Assembly: GCF_001999245.1 (NCBI RefSeq)
Contig: NZ_CP019630.1
Coordinates: 1,612,001 to 1,676,000, forward strand
DNA from: Roseibium algicola
GTDB taxonomy: Bacteria > Pseudomonadota > Alphaproteobacteria > Rhizobiales > Stappiaceae
Length of the DNA: 64,000 nt
Direction: 5' to 3'
The position numbers were made by a program, and so were the translations under genes. Within the stretch, counting starts at the first letter, position 1; every line of letters starts with the position of its first letter. Below are positions 51,148 through 60,545 of this stretch, one piece after another. The notes under the pieces are model-generated. The model saw only the letters and a program-made list of their open reading frames with translations, had not been told where the DNA came from and made no database searches.

Positions 51148-52335
51148 ATGAATGAGATCCTGTTCGATTTGAGTGGCCGTCCGGTGACGGTTCTGGAAGC
51201 TGCCATCGCCGGCGGCCTGTTTCTTCTGGCGTTGATTGTCTGGCTGGTCCTGAAGACCATGCGGGAGATCCGTTTGCGTGCCGAATCGGACGCAGTAGCC
51301 GGCGAGCGCATTCACGAGCTGGAAAGCCATCTCTCGCAACTTCTGAAATCTCAGGGGGAAATGACCGGCCGCATGCAGACCATGGCGGAAGTGTTCGGCT
51401 CGCGGCAGTCCGACATGATGCGCGCCGTCAACGAGCGTCTGGACGGCATGGGTCACAAGCTGAACCTTTCGATGGCCGACACCAGCAAGCGAACGCAGGA
51501 CGGCCTCAGGCACCTGCACGAGCGGCTGGCGGTGATCGACCGGGCGCAGCGCACGATTACCGATCTCTCCGGCCAGGTTGGCCAGTTGCAGGCTATCCTG
51601 TCCAACAAGCAGACCCGCGGCGCCTTCGGTCAGGGCCGGATGGAAGCGATTGTCCAGGACCAGATGGCGCCCAGCACCTATTCCTTCCAGGCAACGCTGT
51701 CGAACAACAGCCGCCCGGACTGCCTGATCCACATGCCGAACGGTGCGCCGCCCCTGGCCATCGACGCCAAGTTTCCGCTGGAAGCCTTCAACCTGCTGCG
51801 CAATGCGGAAACCGACGACCAGCTGAAATATGCCCAGGCCCAGTTTCGCCGCGACTTCACCAAACACATTCAGGACATCGGCGAGAAATACCTTCTGCCC
51901 GGCGAGACGCAGGATACCGCGTTCCTGTTCGTGCCATCGGAAAGCGTGTTTGCAGAACTCAACGAGAGCTTCGAGGACCTTATCCAGAAGGCGCACCGCA
52001 CCCGGGTGGTGATCGTCTCGCCCTCGCTGCTGATGTTGTCGATCCAGGTGATCCAGTCGGTGCTGCGCGATGCCAAGATGCGCGAGCAGGCCCATCTGAT
52101 CCAGGCGGAAGTCGGCCACCTGGTTGCCGATGTCAGCCGGTTGAACGACCGCGTCGGCAAGCTTCAGGCCCATTTCGCCCAGGCGAACAAGGATATCGAC
52201 CAGATCCTGATTTCCTCCGACAAGATCTCCAAGCGAAGCCGCCGGATCGAGGATCTCGAGCTGGGAGAACTCGAAAGCGTGGCAAAGGACACTTCCAGTG
52301 CCGAACCCCAGCTGGCGATGACACCGAAGGGGTGA
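51148..52335 (+). CDS. rmuC: DNA recombination protein RmuC
   Basis: 395 residues from ATG 51148. One N-terminal TM helix (AAIAGGLFLLALIVWLVL), then a long coiled coil (about 45-150) and the RmuC domain: NKQTRGAFGQGRMEAIVQDQMAP, LIHMPNGAPPLAIDAKFPLEAF, KHIQDIGEKYLLPGETQDTAFLFVPSESVFAELNE and RVVIVSPSLLMLSIQVIQ. The core resembles restriction-endonuclease-like folds. RmuC limits inversions at short repeats in E. coli. No strong ribosome site is visible before the ATG, so the start is approximate. Confidence 0.93.
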   Translation: MNEILFDLSGRPVTVLEAAIAGGLFLLALIVWLVLKTMREIRLRAESDAVAGERIHELESHLSQLLKSQGEMTGRMQTMAEVFGSRQSDMMRAVNERLDGMGHKLNLSMADTSKRTQDGLRHLHERLAVIDRAQRTITDLSGQVGQLQAILSNKQTRGAFGQGRMEAIVQDQMAPSTYSFQATLSNNSRPDCLIHMPNGAPPLAIDAKFPLEAFNLLRNAETDDQLKYAQAQFRRDFTKHIQDIGEKYLLPGETQDTAFLFVPSESVFAELNESFEDLIQKAHRTRVVIVSPSLLMLSIQVIQSVLRDAKMREQAHLIQAEVGHLVADVSRLNDRVGKLQAHFAQANKDIDQILISSDKISKRSRRIEDLELGELESVAKDTSSAEPQLAMTPKG

Positions 52336-52413
52336 CGCAGCAAATCTGTTGCTGCTGTTCTACCTCGGGTCTACAGTCCGGCCGGCTCGATCCGAGTCGA
52401 TTTGGAGGCAGGT

Positions 52414-52980
52414 ATGTCGTTCCGGAATTTCCTTTTTTCCAAGACACTTAACATCGCAATCACCGGCGTGGTGCTTGGGGGGCTCGCGTTCCCGCTGAGC
52501 CAGAATGCAGCAGCGGAAGAGTGCTCACAGTCCGTTGAAGCGGTCTGGCTGGACACCTATTCGGTTGAAGCAGATGCACAGGGCGAATGCGGGTCTGCGG
52601 AAGTCTCGCTCGCGGTCTTCAATCAGTCCGGTGGCATTGAATATCAGGCTACCTTTGATCAGAACGACCTGTTCGGTTTTTACGGCATCGAAACCCTCAC
52701 CGACATGCAGGCAGCCCTGCTGGACTGGATCAGCGGCTATACCGATGTCGCAACATCCGCCAAGCTGCCGGTTTGGCCTGAAGGTGCTGAAGGCCCGCAG
52801 GCCGGCGAATTTCCGTTTTATGCAGAAGAAGGCGTGACACGGGAGATCTATGAGCGGGCCCGCCAGGAAGAGCGTCCCATGGTCTGCTTCATTCAGGGAA
52901 CTGAAAGCCAGCTTTGCCTGGTCAAGAACCCGAAGTCCGGCGCACTCGAATCCATTGGCGTCCAGACGTTCCCCGGCTGA
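52414..52980 (+). CDS. Secreted protein of unknown function
   Basis: 188 residues from ATG 52414 with GGAGG upstream. Signal peptide MSFRNFLFSKTLNIAITGVVLGGLAFPLSQNAAA then a mature acidic domain with four cysteines (EECSQSVEAVW, GECGSAEVSLAVF, MVCFIQGTESQLCLVKNP), likely forming disulfides. The middle contains an aromatic segment (FDQNDLFGFYGIETLTDMQAALLDWISGY). I recall similar uncharacterised proteins next to rmuC or def in Stappiaceae and relatives, but I cannot name a family. Periplasmic by prediction. Confidence 0.68.
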   Translation: MSFRNFLFSKTLNIAITGVVLGGLAFPLSQNAAAEECSQSVEAVWLDTYSVEADAQGECGSAEVSLAVFNQSGGIEYQATFDQNDLFGFYGIETLTDMQAALLDWISGYTDVATSAKLPVWPEGAEGPQAGEFPFYAEEGVTREIYERARQEERPMVCFIQGTESQLCLVKNPKSGALESIGVQTFPG

Positions 52981-53025
52981 GAAATTCGCGTAGATTAGAC
53001 AAACACAAGACCACAGCCGACAAGA

Positions 53026-53053
53026 CCCCGGGCGAGCACTTGAATGCCCGGGG
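53026..53053. terminator. GC-rich hairpin between convergent genes
   Basis: CCCCGGGC / GCCCGGGG perfect 8-bp stem with a 12-base loop, between the secreted-protein stop (52980) and the NlpC/P60 stop (53074). No T tract follows, so it may stop RNA decay or act weakly as a terminator. Confidence 0.5.
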
Positions 53054-53073
53054 CACTGCTACCTTCAATCCAC

Positions 53074-53946
53074 TTACAACTCTGGCAGGCGCCGCGCCTT
53101 CGTGATCGCGCCCCATTCCGTTGCCGCGATGCGATCAATTGCCCTGTCCAGTGGCTCATAGGCGACGGTCATCGTGAAGCCGTTGGCATGCAAAAGGCGG
53201 TTCTCGCCCGCGATGATGCCGACATGGCCTTTCCAGAACAGCAGATCACCACGTTTCAATGCGGCCGGATCGTCGTGCGGAACGGCTTCGCCGGCTTCCG
53301 CTTCCTGCATGTCGCTGTCGCGCGGCAGGTCGTGTCCGCCTGTCTGCGCCGCAAGTTGCACCAACGCTGAGCAATCGAGACCCAGGCTCGAGCGTCCACC
53401 CCAGCGGTAGGGCGTGCCGATCAGTTCTTCGGCGACAGCCACCCAGTCATCCTCAACGGCGTCCAGCGGCACAAGATGTTTGGCAACAACCGCCGAACCA
53501 TCGCTGAGGAGTGCATAGGCCAGCCCACGCGTTTCGGTTTCACCGATAACCGTCACCAGCGAGCCAATGGACAAGAGCCCGAGTGGCGGAAACTTGAGGT
53601 CGGCAACCGGGTAACGGTAGGTCCGAAGGGCGCGCACCCGGTGGGTTGCCGGCTTCACCGGCCCAAGGTCGTCGGCGGAGAACCAGCCGACGTAACCGTC
53701 CGTGTCGAGCTGTCCCCAGGCCCAGCCTTCCGGTGTCTGTTCGTAAACGGTCACCCACTCGCCGCTGAGGGCTTCGGTGTCGATCGGCCGGTCCGGGCGC
53801 GGTTCAGGCCGGATCGGCAGCTGGTCGGCAATGACCTGAAACACCTCGCCCTCGGCGAAACAGCTAGCGGTTGCCCGGCCTTCATAGTCGATGGCGGCGA
53901 GGTCGGCACGGACCGGATGGCGGCGGCGGTCGAAGGTCTCGGTCAT
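53074..53946 (-). CDS. NlpC/P60-family cell-wall endopeptidase with SH3 domains
   Basis: 290 residues, without a clear signal peptide. Residues 1-155 hold two SH3b-like segments (GEWVTVYEQTPEGWAWGQLDTDGYVGWFSADDL and LLSIGSLVTVIGETETRGLAYALLSDG). Residues 165-285 are the NlpC/P60 peptidase: GTPYRWGGRSSLGLDCSALVQ (nucleophilic Cys, near residue 190), DLLFWKGHVGIIAGENRLLHAN with the catalytic His. This class cleaves gamma-D-Glu-diaminopimelate bonds. The gene follows pepA and a marR-type gene on the same strand, and pepA-NlpC/P60 pairs are frequent in Hyphomicrobiales, perhaps for muropeptide recycling. Confidence 0.92.
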   Translation of the reverse strand: MTETFDRRRHPVRADLAAIDYEGRATASCFAEGEVFQVIADQLPIRPEPRPDRPIDTEALSGEWVTVYEQTPEGWAWGQLDTDGYVGWFSADDLGPVKPATHRVRALRTYRYPVADLKFPPLGLLSIGSLVTVIGETETRGLAYALLSDGSAVVAKHLVPLDAVEDDWVAVAEELIGTPYRWGGRSSLGLDCSALVQLAAQTGGHDLPRDSDMQEAEAGEAVPHDDPAALKRGDLLFWKGHVGIIAGENRLLHANGFTMTVAYEPLDRAIDRIAATEWGAITKARRLPEL

Positions 53947-53979
53947 GGTCGATAGTCGATCCCGAATTGGATTGGACTG

Positions 53980-54330
53980 TCAGCGCGGCAATTCCCGGGC
54001 CTTTTCCACCACGAGATCGCCAAGCTGCTCCAGATAAAGCGCGCCTTCCACCGTGCGAGTGATGATCACATTGCGTTTGTCGGCTTCGTCGCGCTTGCGC
54101 GACAAAAGCCGCATACCGCCCAGAGTGTCAAGCGCCCGGGTGATGGCAGGTTTGGTGACATTCAACTTGGCAGCCAACCCGCGCACCGTATGCGGCGGCG
54201 GCTCCAGATAGACTGTCATCAGGATCGTCAACTGGCGCGCGGAAAGATCCTGTTCGCTATCGCGAACAAGCGCCAGATTGACCTCGTGCATCAGTTTCAG
54301 CGCCTGCGAGGCGCGCAATTCGACGGCCAT
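53980..54330 (-). CDS. Short MarR-family regulator
   Basis: 116 residues, a compact winged helix protein: QDLSARQLTILMTVYLEPPPHTVRGLAAKLNVTKPAITRALDTLGGMRLLSRKRDEADKRNVIITRT. The wing with D-E-A-D-K-R-N fits the MarR consensus (D-x-R-D-x-R). It sits between pepA and the NlpC/P60 gene on the same strand, 33 bases before the latter, and may regulate them. Ligand unknown. Confidence 0.88.
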   Translation of the reverse strand: MAVELRASQALKLMHEVNLALVRDSEQDLSARQLTILMTVYLEPPPHTVRGLAAKLNVTKPAITRALDTLGGMRLLSRKRDEADKRNVIITRTVEGALYLEQLGDLVVEKARELPR

Positions 54331-54402
54331 GAGTTACAGGGTCCCATCCTTTTCCCCCATCCATCTCCATGACCATCGAAGCACGAAAACGTTTCGGAGC
54401 CG

Positions 54403-55791
54403 TTATTGTGCGCCCGCAAAACGCTCCGAGAGGACATCGAACAGACCACGAATGCCCTGGGCTTCCCCACCCATCGGTTTTCCGGGCTTTTCCATCGGGG
54501 TCCAGCCGAAAATATCGAAGTGAACCCAGCTGCCGGTGTTCTCGACAAAGCGGGACAGGAACAGCGCCGCCGTGATCGACCCAGCGAATCCAGCGCCGGA
54601 TGTATTGATGTGATTGATATCGGCAACCTTGCTGTCGAGGTATTTCAGATAGGGCTGCCACAGCGGCATGCGCCACAGCGGGTCGGCCGCAGCCTCGGCC
54701 ATGACCGCGATGTCCTCGGCAAGTTCCTCGTCGTCAGTATAGTAAGGCGGCAGATCCGGCCCCAGAGCAACACGGGCTGCACCGGTGAGCGTTGCCATAT
54801 CGATCAGGATTTCCGGGCTCTCCTCGTCTGCAAGCGCCAGGGCGTCGGCCAGGATCAACCGGCCTTCGGCATCGGTGTTGCCGATTTCGACGGTCAGCCC
54901 CTTGCGGCTCGGCAAGATGTCTCCCGGCCGGAAGGCGTTTCCGGCAACAGCGTTTTCGACACAGGGAACGATGACTCGCAGGCGAACAGGAAGCTTTGAC
55001 GCCATGACCATGGACGCAAGGCCCAGCACATTGGCCGCCCCACCCATGTCCTTTTTCATCAGCGCCATGGAAGAGCCCGGTTTCAGGTTGAGACCGCCGG
55101 TATCGAAGATGACGCCCTTGCCCACCAAAGTGACCTTGGGCGCGGCTTCGTCACCCCAGGTGAAGTCTGCCAGGCGCGGCGCCCGGCTGCTGGCCTTGCC
55201 GACTGCGTGCACCATCGGGAAGTTTTCTTCCAGAAGGTCTTCCCCGATGACGATACGCCCGGTGCCGCCATGCTGCTTGAACAGGGCGACAACGGCCTGG
55301 GATAGTTCCCCCGGTCCAAGATCGTTCGCGGGCGTATTGATGAGATCACGCGCCAGCTGGACCCCGTCGAGAATCGTTCCGAGTCGATCCAGGTCGACGG
55401 TCTCGTCAACGGCAAGACGGCGGGTCTTGCCTTCGTTTTTCAGGTAGCGGGTAAAGGAATAGGTGGAGAGGGCAAAGCCGAGCGCTGCCTGTTCGGGATC
55501 CGGAAACCCCTCGGCAAGATGGTAATCGCCTTCCGGCAGTCCCGCGACCAGGCCGCCTAGTGCCAGCGGATGCGACAGACCGCCATCCTCTACACCGAAC
55601 AGCACCGCGGCACCGTCTGTTCCCGGGACAAGCAGGGATGTTGCGGGCTTGCCTGCAAAATCGTTGACCTTGCACCAGTTCAATGCTGCTGATCCGAGCC
55701 CGTCCAGAACTTGGGGCAGGCTTGCCTCGGTGACGGCGTGGATGGGCGTGGAGCTGGAAACATCGCTCTTGCGGACTAGGCTTTCGCGCAC
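54403..55791 (-). CDS. Leucyl aminopeptidase (M17)
   Basis: 462 residues, GTG start with a strong GGAGGT 6 bases upstream. Cytosol aminopeptidase family: LVGKGVIFDTGGLNLKP (catalytic Lys and metal Asp), MKKDMGGAANVLG, NTDAEGRLILADAL (the M17 signature with metal Glu and catalytic Arg), and the SGAGFAGSITAALFLSRF and WVHFDIFGWTP segments. The N-terminal domain is short, as in the alphaproteobacterial branch. It removes N-terminal residues from peptides using two divalent metals. First gene of the pepA-marR-nlpC/P60 unit. Confidence 0.93.
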   Translation of the reverse strand: MRESLVRKSDVSSSTPIHAVTEASLPQVLDGLGSAALNWCKVNDFAGKPATSLLVPGTDGAAVLFGVEDGGLSHPLALGGLVAGLPEGDYHLAEGFPDPEQAALGFALSTYSFTRYLKNEGKTRRLAVDETVDLDRLGTILDGVQLARDLINTPANDLGPGELSQAVVALFKQHGGTGRIVIGEDLLEENFPMVHAVGKASSRAPRLADFTWGDEAAPKVTLVGKGVIFDTGGLNLKPGSSMALMKKDMGGAANVLGLASMVMASKLPVRLRVIVPCVENAVAGNAFRPGDILPSRKGLTVEIGNTDAEGRLILADALALADEESPEILIDMATLTGAARVALGPDLPPYYTDDEELAEDIAVMAEAAADPLWRMPLWQPYLKYLDSKVADINHINTSGAGFAGSITAALFLSRFVENTGSWVHFDIFGWTPMEKPGKPMGGEAQGIRGLFDVLSERFAGAQ

Positions 55792-55979
55792 GGGAGGACC
55801 TCCGTTGGAGATTGCATTCGATCTTCAAGACCTAGGATGCCCGGCGTTCGGACGCAATATGGTGCGCGTCGATGCGCACCGCTTCTCGCATTTCGCAACG
55901 GTGCTTAACCAAGCATTAGGGTTAATTATCTATTTCTCATAAGGAAACCTGAAAGCCGCCGACAACAAGGATGTTGGAA

Positions 55980-56756
55980 ATGCAATCGCCCAGAACCGGT
56001 TCCGTTCGCCGTCGCACTCGTCTCGCTACGACGCTGCTGGCCATGTCGGCGCTTGTCGTTGTCACTGGCTGTGCTTCCAACCGCGCCAACACCGGCACGC
56101 ACTCCCCTGCCTCCGGCTACACTTCGCCAGGTTCCTCACAGGCGCTGGCACAGGTGTCCAAGTGGTCCAAGGCCTATGAGCGCGACCGCAAGGACCGCAG
56201 CGCCATTCTTGGCTATTCAAGCGCTCTCAGCCAGAACGGACAAATACCGCAGGCCATGGCCGTTCTTCGGTCCGGTGTGATCGCACATCCCAAGGACCGG
56301 GAAATCTCTTCCGCCTATGGCAAGGTTCTGGCGATGAACGGCCGTTTCGACGAAGCGCTGAACGTCATTCGTGGTGCCCAGAGGCCGGACACGCCGGACT
56401 GGAGGCTGATGTCCGCTGAAGCAGCGATCTATGATCAGACCGGCAACCACGACAAGGCCCGCAGCCTCTACAAGCAGGCACTGATCATCGCGCCAAACGA
56501 TCCCAGTCTCCTGAACAACCTGGGTCTGTCATATCTGCTGTCCAATGATCTGCCCGACGCGGAATATACCCTGCGCAAGGCAGCCACCCTGCCCGGCGCA
56601 GACAGCCGCGTTCGCCAGAACCTGGCCCTGGTGCTTGGCATCCAGGGCAAGTTTGACGAAGCCATCCAGGTGGCCCAGTCCGAGATCGATCCGCAGCAGG
56701 CCCAGGCCAACATCGCCTATCTGCGCACCATGATGCAGAAGCGCCAGCAGGGCTGA
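55980..56756 (+). CDS. tadD: Tad pilus assembly lipoprotein TadD
   Basis: 258 residues from ATG 55980, preferred over ATG 55971 because AAGG lies 9 bases before it. Lipoprotein signal peptide with lipobox V-T-G-C (ALVVVTGCASNR). The mature part consists of tetratricopeptide repeats: AILGYSSALSQNGQIPQAMAVL, EISSAYGKVLAMNGRFDEALNVI, MSAEAAIYDQTGNHDKARSLYKQAL and LLNNLGLSYLLSNDLPDAEYTLRKA. TadD proteins are outer-membrane or periplasmic assembly factors for Flp pili. Here it lies on the opposite strand from the cpa operon, converging with tadC. Confidence 0.86.
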   Translation: MQSPRTGSVRRRTRLATTLLAMSALVVVTGCASNRANTGTHSPASGYTSPGSSQALAQVSKWSKAYERDRKDRSAILGYSSALSQNGQIPQAMAVLRSGVIAHPKDREISSAYGKVLAMNGRFDEALNVIRGAQRPDTPDWRLMSAEAAIYDQTGNHDKARSLYKQALIIAPNDPSLLNNLGLSYLLSNDLPDAEYTLRKAATLPGADSRVRQNLALVLGIQGKFDEAIQVAQSEIDPQQAQANIAYLRTMMQKRQQG

Positions 56757-56861
56757 GGCAACAGCGCGGTTTCAATAAATTCCGCTTTTCTAAATAACTG
56801 TACGGCCTTGAACTGCCCGCGTCGGGCCAGAATTAAATCCAGAAAATTTGGAAAAACGACC

Positions 56862-56894
56862 AAAGGAGTGCTGCTCAACATCGGCACTCCTTTT
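56862..56894. terminator. Terminator between tadD and tadC
   Basis: AAAGGAGTGC / GCACTCCTTTT with a 12-base loop, 105 bases after the tadD stop. The A and T runs on both sides make it suitable for either direction; tadC ends 87 bases further on the opposite strand. Confidence 0.82.
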
Positions 56895-56980
56895 GCGCGT
56901 TTGACGCATCCGGTTTTCGGTTGTCGCTGAGAGACCCCTGGGCCTCCGGCGATAAGCCCACCGGAGAGCAAACCTGCTGC

Positions 56981-57958
56981 CTACTGGAAGGTGTTGATCA
57001 CCTGAATCACTGCCGGCCCCATGATGATGAAGAACAGCACAGGCAGGAAGAACATGATCATCGGCACCGTCAGCTTCGGCGGCAGGGATGCAGCCTTCTG
57101 TTCGGCCATTTGCATGCGCTGCTCGCGGGTGTCGTCCGCCATCGTGCGCAAGGCCGTGCCGACAGGTGTACCGTAACGCTCGGCCTGGATAAGCGCCATC
57201 ATGACGTTCTTCACACCTTCGACACCAGTGCGTTTCGCCAGGTTTTCATACGCGATACGGCGGTCGCTCAGGTAAGACAGTTCGGCCGTCGTGAGCGATA
57301 ATTCTTCTGCCAGCTCAACCGACTGCACACCGACTTCTTCCGCAACGCGCTTGAAGCCTTCTTCGATGGACATGCCCGATTCCACGCAGATCAGCATGAG
57401 ATCCAGCGCATCCGGCCAGGCCCGCTGGATGGTCAGCTTGCGCTTGTCGATCTTGTTCTTCAGATAGATGTTCGGCATGAAAGCGCCGAGGCCGGCAAGA
57501 CCCAGACAGAAGCAGAGCTTCGACAATGCCGGGAAGTCGTCGGGCAGCACGAGAAATGCGTAGGCCACCGTGAAGGCGAAGATACCGACAGGTAACGCTA
57601 TGCGCGCAACCAGAAAGTAGTAAAGCGGTGCGGAACCGCGGTAGCCGGCCATTCTGAGATTTTCGACCGTGCTCTCATCGGAAAGCGCTTCCTTGAGATT
57701 CAGCCGGTCGACAAGGCTTTTCATCTGCGCCTTGGGCTGGTTTCGCAGGGAAGCCTTTGCGTCTGCCTGGGCTGCCTGAAGACGGGCCCTCTCCTTGGCG
57801 CGCAGCTTGTTGCGCTCGATCGCGACCGATTTCATCCGCGATTTCAACGTGTCGCGGGACAGAAGTGGCATCACCAGGGAAAAGATGGTTCCCGTGACCG
57901 CCACCATGGCCAGAACAGCTGCCAGAAACTGACTGGATGCGATGGTATCGATATCCAT
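56981..57958 (-). CDS. tadC: Type II secretion/Tad pilus membrane protein TadC
   Basis: 325 residues with an N-terminal TM helix (FLAAVLAMVAVTGTIFSLVMPLL), two central helices (LPVGIFAFTVAYAFLVLP and LCFCLGLAGLGAFMPNIYL) and a C-terminal one (MFFLPVLFFIIMGPAVIQVINTF), plus the T2SSF domain (WPDALDLMLICVESGMSIEEGFKRVAEEVG...RYGTPVGTALRTMADDTREQRMQMAEQKAASLPPKLTVPM). With TadB it forms the inner-membrane platform for Flp pilus assembly. Last gene of the operon, 8 bases after tadB. Confidence 0.94.
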   Translation of the reverse strand: MDIDTIASSQFLAAVLAMVAVTGTIFSLVMPLLSRDTLKSRMKSVAIERNKLRAKERARLQAAQADAKASLRNQPKAQMKSLVDRLNLKEALSDESTVENLRMAGYRGSAPLYYFLVARIALPVGIFAFTVAYAFLVLPDDFPALSKLCFCLGLAGLGAFMPNIYLKNKIDKRKLTIQRAWPDALDLMLICVESGMSIEEGFKRVAEEVGVQSVELAEELSLTTAELSYLSDRRIAYENLAKRTGVEGVKNVMMALIQAERYGTPVGTALRTMADDTREQRMQMAEQKAASLPPKLTVPMIMFFLPVLFFIIMGPAVIQVINTFQ

Positions 57959-57966
57959 GTCGTCTC

Positions 57967-58986
57967 CTAGAAGTCGAAGTTGATCATCGCGCGCATCACC
58001 ATGATGCCGCAGAACATCCAGAACAGGCAGCCAGCGATGATGATGTTTCCGGCCGTGGTCTCGAAAAGAACCAGAATGTAGTTCGGCGAAATGAGGTACA
58101 TGATCCCACCGACGAAAAACGGCAATGAACCGATGATCCCGGCGGAGGATTTCGCTTCGGCGCTGAGTGCCTTGATCTTGCGCTTCATGGCCTTGCGGCC
58201 GCGCAGCACCTTGGACAGGTTGTTCAATGCCTCGGCCAGGCCACCACCTGCCTTCTGCTGAATGGCAACCACGATGGCAAAGAAGTTGGCTTCTGCCAGC
58301 GGAACTCGTTCGGGCAACTTGCCGACTGCTTCGGCAAGCGAAATCCCCATGATCTGGGTTTCGGTGATCTTGCGGAACTCGGTCGCGACAGGTTCGCGGG
58401 CTTCGCGGGCAACCACCTTGATGCAGTCGCTGAGCGGCAGACCGGCCTTGACGCCGCGCACGATGATGTCGACGCCGTTCGGCAACTCGTCGAGAAACGC
58501 GTTGAAGCGGCGCTTGCGCTTGCTGGAAACGTACCAGCGGGGGAAACCCAGCGTGCCGGCGAAACCGAAGGCTGCCGCAATGAGCAGATTTCCGCTGAAA
58601 ATCAATCCAAGGATCAGGAAGACCAGACCGGCAACGATACTGAAGATCACGAAATGATGGGTCTCCCAGGCCAGGCCGGCCTGCTCGATCTTGACCTTCA
58701 GCGAGACCTTCTGCTGCTTGTCCTGCTTGGCCTTTTGCCGAACCTCGAATTCCTTCAGCTGATCCTGGATCGACCGTTTGCGCCGGTCGACATCACGAAG
58801 GGCCTTGCGCTGATTTTCGCTCTGGGGCCGCGCTGCGACCGCGTTCACGCGCTGATCGCGCCGCTTGGAGCCGGACAGAGCAGGCTGAAACAGGCTGTAG
58901 ATGATGCCGCCAACGGCAAGCATCACCAGGGCGGCGACGGCCAGGCCGGTGATCTCAGGCGTGAGAAACTCTTCAAGTCCGGACAT
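57967..58986 (-). CDS. tadB: Tad pilus inner-membrane platform protein TadB
   Basis: 339 residues. N-terminal TM (ITGLAVAALVMLAVGGIIYSLF), a charged cytoplasmic stretch with coiled-coil character (NQRKALRDVDRRKRSIQDQLKEFEVRQKAKQDKQQK), TM helices (HFVIFSIVAGLVFLILGLIFSG, NLLIAAAFGFAGTLGFPRWYV), the T2SSF domain (LDELPNGVDIIVRGVKAGLPLSDCIKVVAREAREPVATEFRKITE...QKAGGGLAEALNNLSKVLRGR) and C-terminal TM helices. Partner of TadC and of the CpaF ATPase. It starts 7 bases after the cpaF stop. Confidence 0.94.
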   Translation of the reverse strand: MSGLEEFLTPEITGLAVAALVMLAVGGIIYSLFQPALSGSKRRDQRVNAVAARPQSENQRKALRDVDRRKRSIQDQLKEFEVRQKAKQDKQQKVSLKVKIEQAGLAWETHHFVIFSIVAGLVFLILGLIFSGNLLIAAAFGFAGTLGFPRWYVSSKRKRRFNAFLDELPNGVDIIVRGVKAGLPLSDCIKVVAREAREPVATEFRKITETQIMGISLAEAVGKLPERVPLAEANFFAIVVAIQQKAGGGLAEALNNLSKVLRGRKAMKRKIKALSAEAKSSAGIIGSLPFFVGGIMYLISPNYILVLFETTAGNIIIAGCLFWMFCGIMVMRAMINFDF

Positions 58987-58993
58987 GGGGTCC

Positions 58994-60514
58994 TCAATCA
59001 GCTACATATTCAGGCATCTCGGCAGCATCCAGTGCCTGTGCCAGACGGGCTTCTTCGCCAAAGTATCTTGCCCGCTCCCAGAATTTCGGACGACCGATTC
59101 CGGTGGAGCGGTGGCGGCCGATGATCTTGCCGTTCGGGTCTTCGCCGACAATGTCGTAGAGGAAGACATCCTGGGTGGTGATGATGTCGCCTTCCATGCC
59201 CATTACTTCCGTCACATGGGTGATGCGGCGGGAACCGTCGCGAAGACGCGCCGCCTGGACCACCACATCGATGGACGAGACGATCATCTCGCGCAGGGTT
59301 CTGGACGGAAGCGAGAAACCGCCCATGGTGATCATGGATTCCAGACGGGACAGGGCTTCACGCGGGGAGTTGGCGTGCAGGGTTCCCATGGAGCCGTCGT
59401 GACCGGTGTTCATGGCCTGCAGGAGATCGAATGCCTCCGGGCCACGCACTTCGCCCACGATGATCCGCTCAGGACGCATACGCAGGCAGTTCTTGACGAG
59501 ATCGCGCATGGTGATCTCGCCTTCCCCTTCCAGGTTGGGCGGACGCGTCTCAAGGCGCACCACATGCGGCTGCTGCAGCTGCAGTTCGGCCGAATCTTCG
59601 CAGGTAATGATGCGCTCGGTGCTCTCGATATAGGCAGTCAGACAGTTGAGCAGCGTCGTCTTGCCCGAACCGGTACCGCCGGAAATCAGCACGTTACAGC
59701 GTGAACGGCCGATGATCTGCAGGATCGTCGCCCCTTCCGGCGTGATCGAGCCGAACTTGGTCAACTGGTCAAGCGTCAGCTTGTCACGTTTGAACTTACG
59801 AATGGTGAGGGCCGGCCCGTCGATGGCGAGCGGTGGCGCGATAACGTTGACACGGGAGCCGTCGGGAAGACGGGCGTCACAGATCGGGCTGCTGTCATCA
59901 ACGCGGCGGCCGACCTGGCTCACGATGCGCTGGCAGATGTTCATCAACTGCGCGTTGTCGCGGAACGTCACACCGGTCTGCTCAACCTTGCCGGAGGTTT
60001 CGATATAGACCGTGTGCGCGCCATTGACCATGATGTCGGCGATGTCGTCGCGAGCCAGCAGAGGCTCAAGCGGACCATAACCAAGTACGTCGTTGCAGAT
60101 GTCTTCCAGCAGGTCTTCCTGCTCTGAAATGGACATCACCACGTTTTTAAGCGCGATGATGTCATTCACGACATCGCGGATCTCGTCGCGAGCATCTTCG
60201 GCATCGAGACGAGCCAGCTGTGACAGGTCGATCGCCTCGACCAGCGCATTGAAGATCTGGGCCTTGGTTTCGTAATATTCGCTGTTCTTTTTCCGCGCTG
60301 CCGGGGCAGCCGGCTGAGGCTCGGGCGGCGGAGGCGGTGGTGGAGGTGTCGGCGCGGCCGCCGGCTGGGAAGGCTCGGTCTGGATCTTCTGCGGCGCCGG
60401 TTGTTCCGGCTGTTTAGCCTGTTCCGCCGGCGCAGGCGTGTCCTGCAACCCGGGTATGCCACCTGGCCGAAGGGTCTGGGGTCCAGACGATGAGCTGCCA
60501 CGTCTACCAAACAT
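58994..60514 (-). CDS. cpaF: Tad/Cpa pilus assembly ATPase CpaF (TadA)
   Basis: 506 residues. A Pro-rich N-terminal stretch (about residues 20-75, with runs of PPPP) precedes the secretion ATPase. Motifs: the Arg-rich N-domain, Walker [15 protein letters not shown] (about 275-288), the Asp box ([26 protein letters not shown]), Walker B ([49 protein letters not shown]) and the His box within it. It powers pilin assembly at the inner membrane. The start at 60514 is kept because it follows the cpaE stop at 31 bases; the Pro-rich tract is a normal variable part of CpaF. Confidence 0.95.
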   Translation of the reverse strand: MFGRRGSSSSGPQTLRPGGIPGLQDTPAPAEQAKQPEQPAPQKIQTEPSQPAAAPTPPPPPPPPEPQPAAPAARKKNSEYYETKAQIFNALVEAIDLSQLARLDAEDARDEIRDVVNDIIALKNVVMSISEQEDLLEDICNDVLGYGPLEPLLARDDIADIMVNGAHTVYIETSGKVEQTGVTFRDNAQLMNICQRIVSQVGRRVDDSSPICDARLPDGSRVNVIAPPLAIDGPALTIRKFKRDKLTLDQLTKFGSITPEGATILQIIGRSRCNVLISGGTGSGKTTLLNCLTAYIESTERIITCEDSAELQLQQPHVVRLETRPPNLEGEGEITMRDLVKNCLRMRPERIIVGEVRGPEAFDLLQAMNTGHDGSMGTLHANSPREALSRLESMITMGGFSLPSRTLREMIVSSIDVVVQAARLRDGSRRITHVTEVMGMEGDIITTQDVFLYDIVGEDPNGKIIGRHRSTGIGRPKFWERARYFGEEARLAQALDAAEMPEYVAD

Positions 60515-60545
60515 AACGAACTATCTGCTCCGCTCTCAGGCCGGC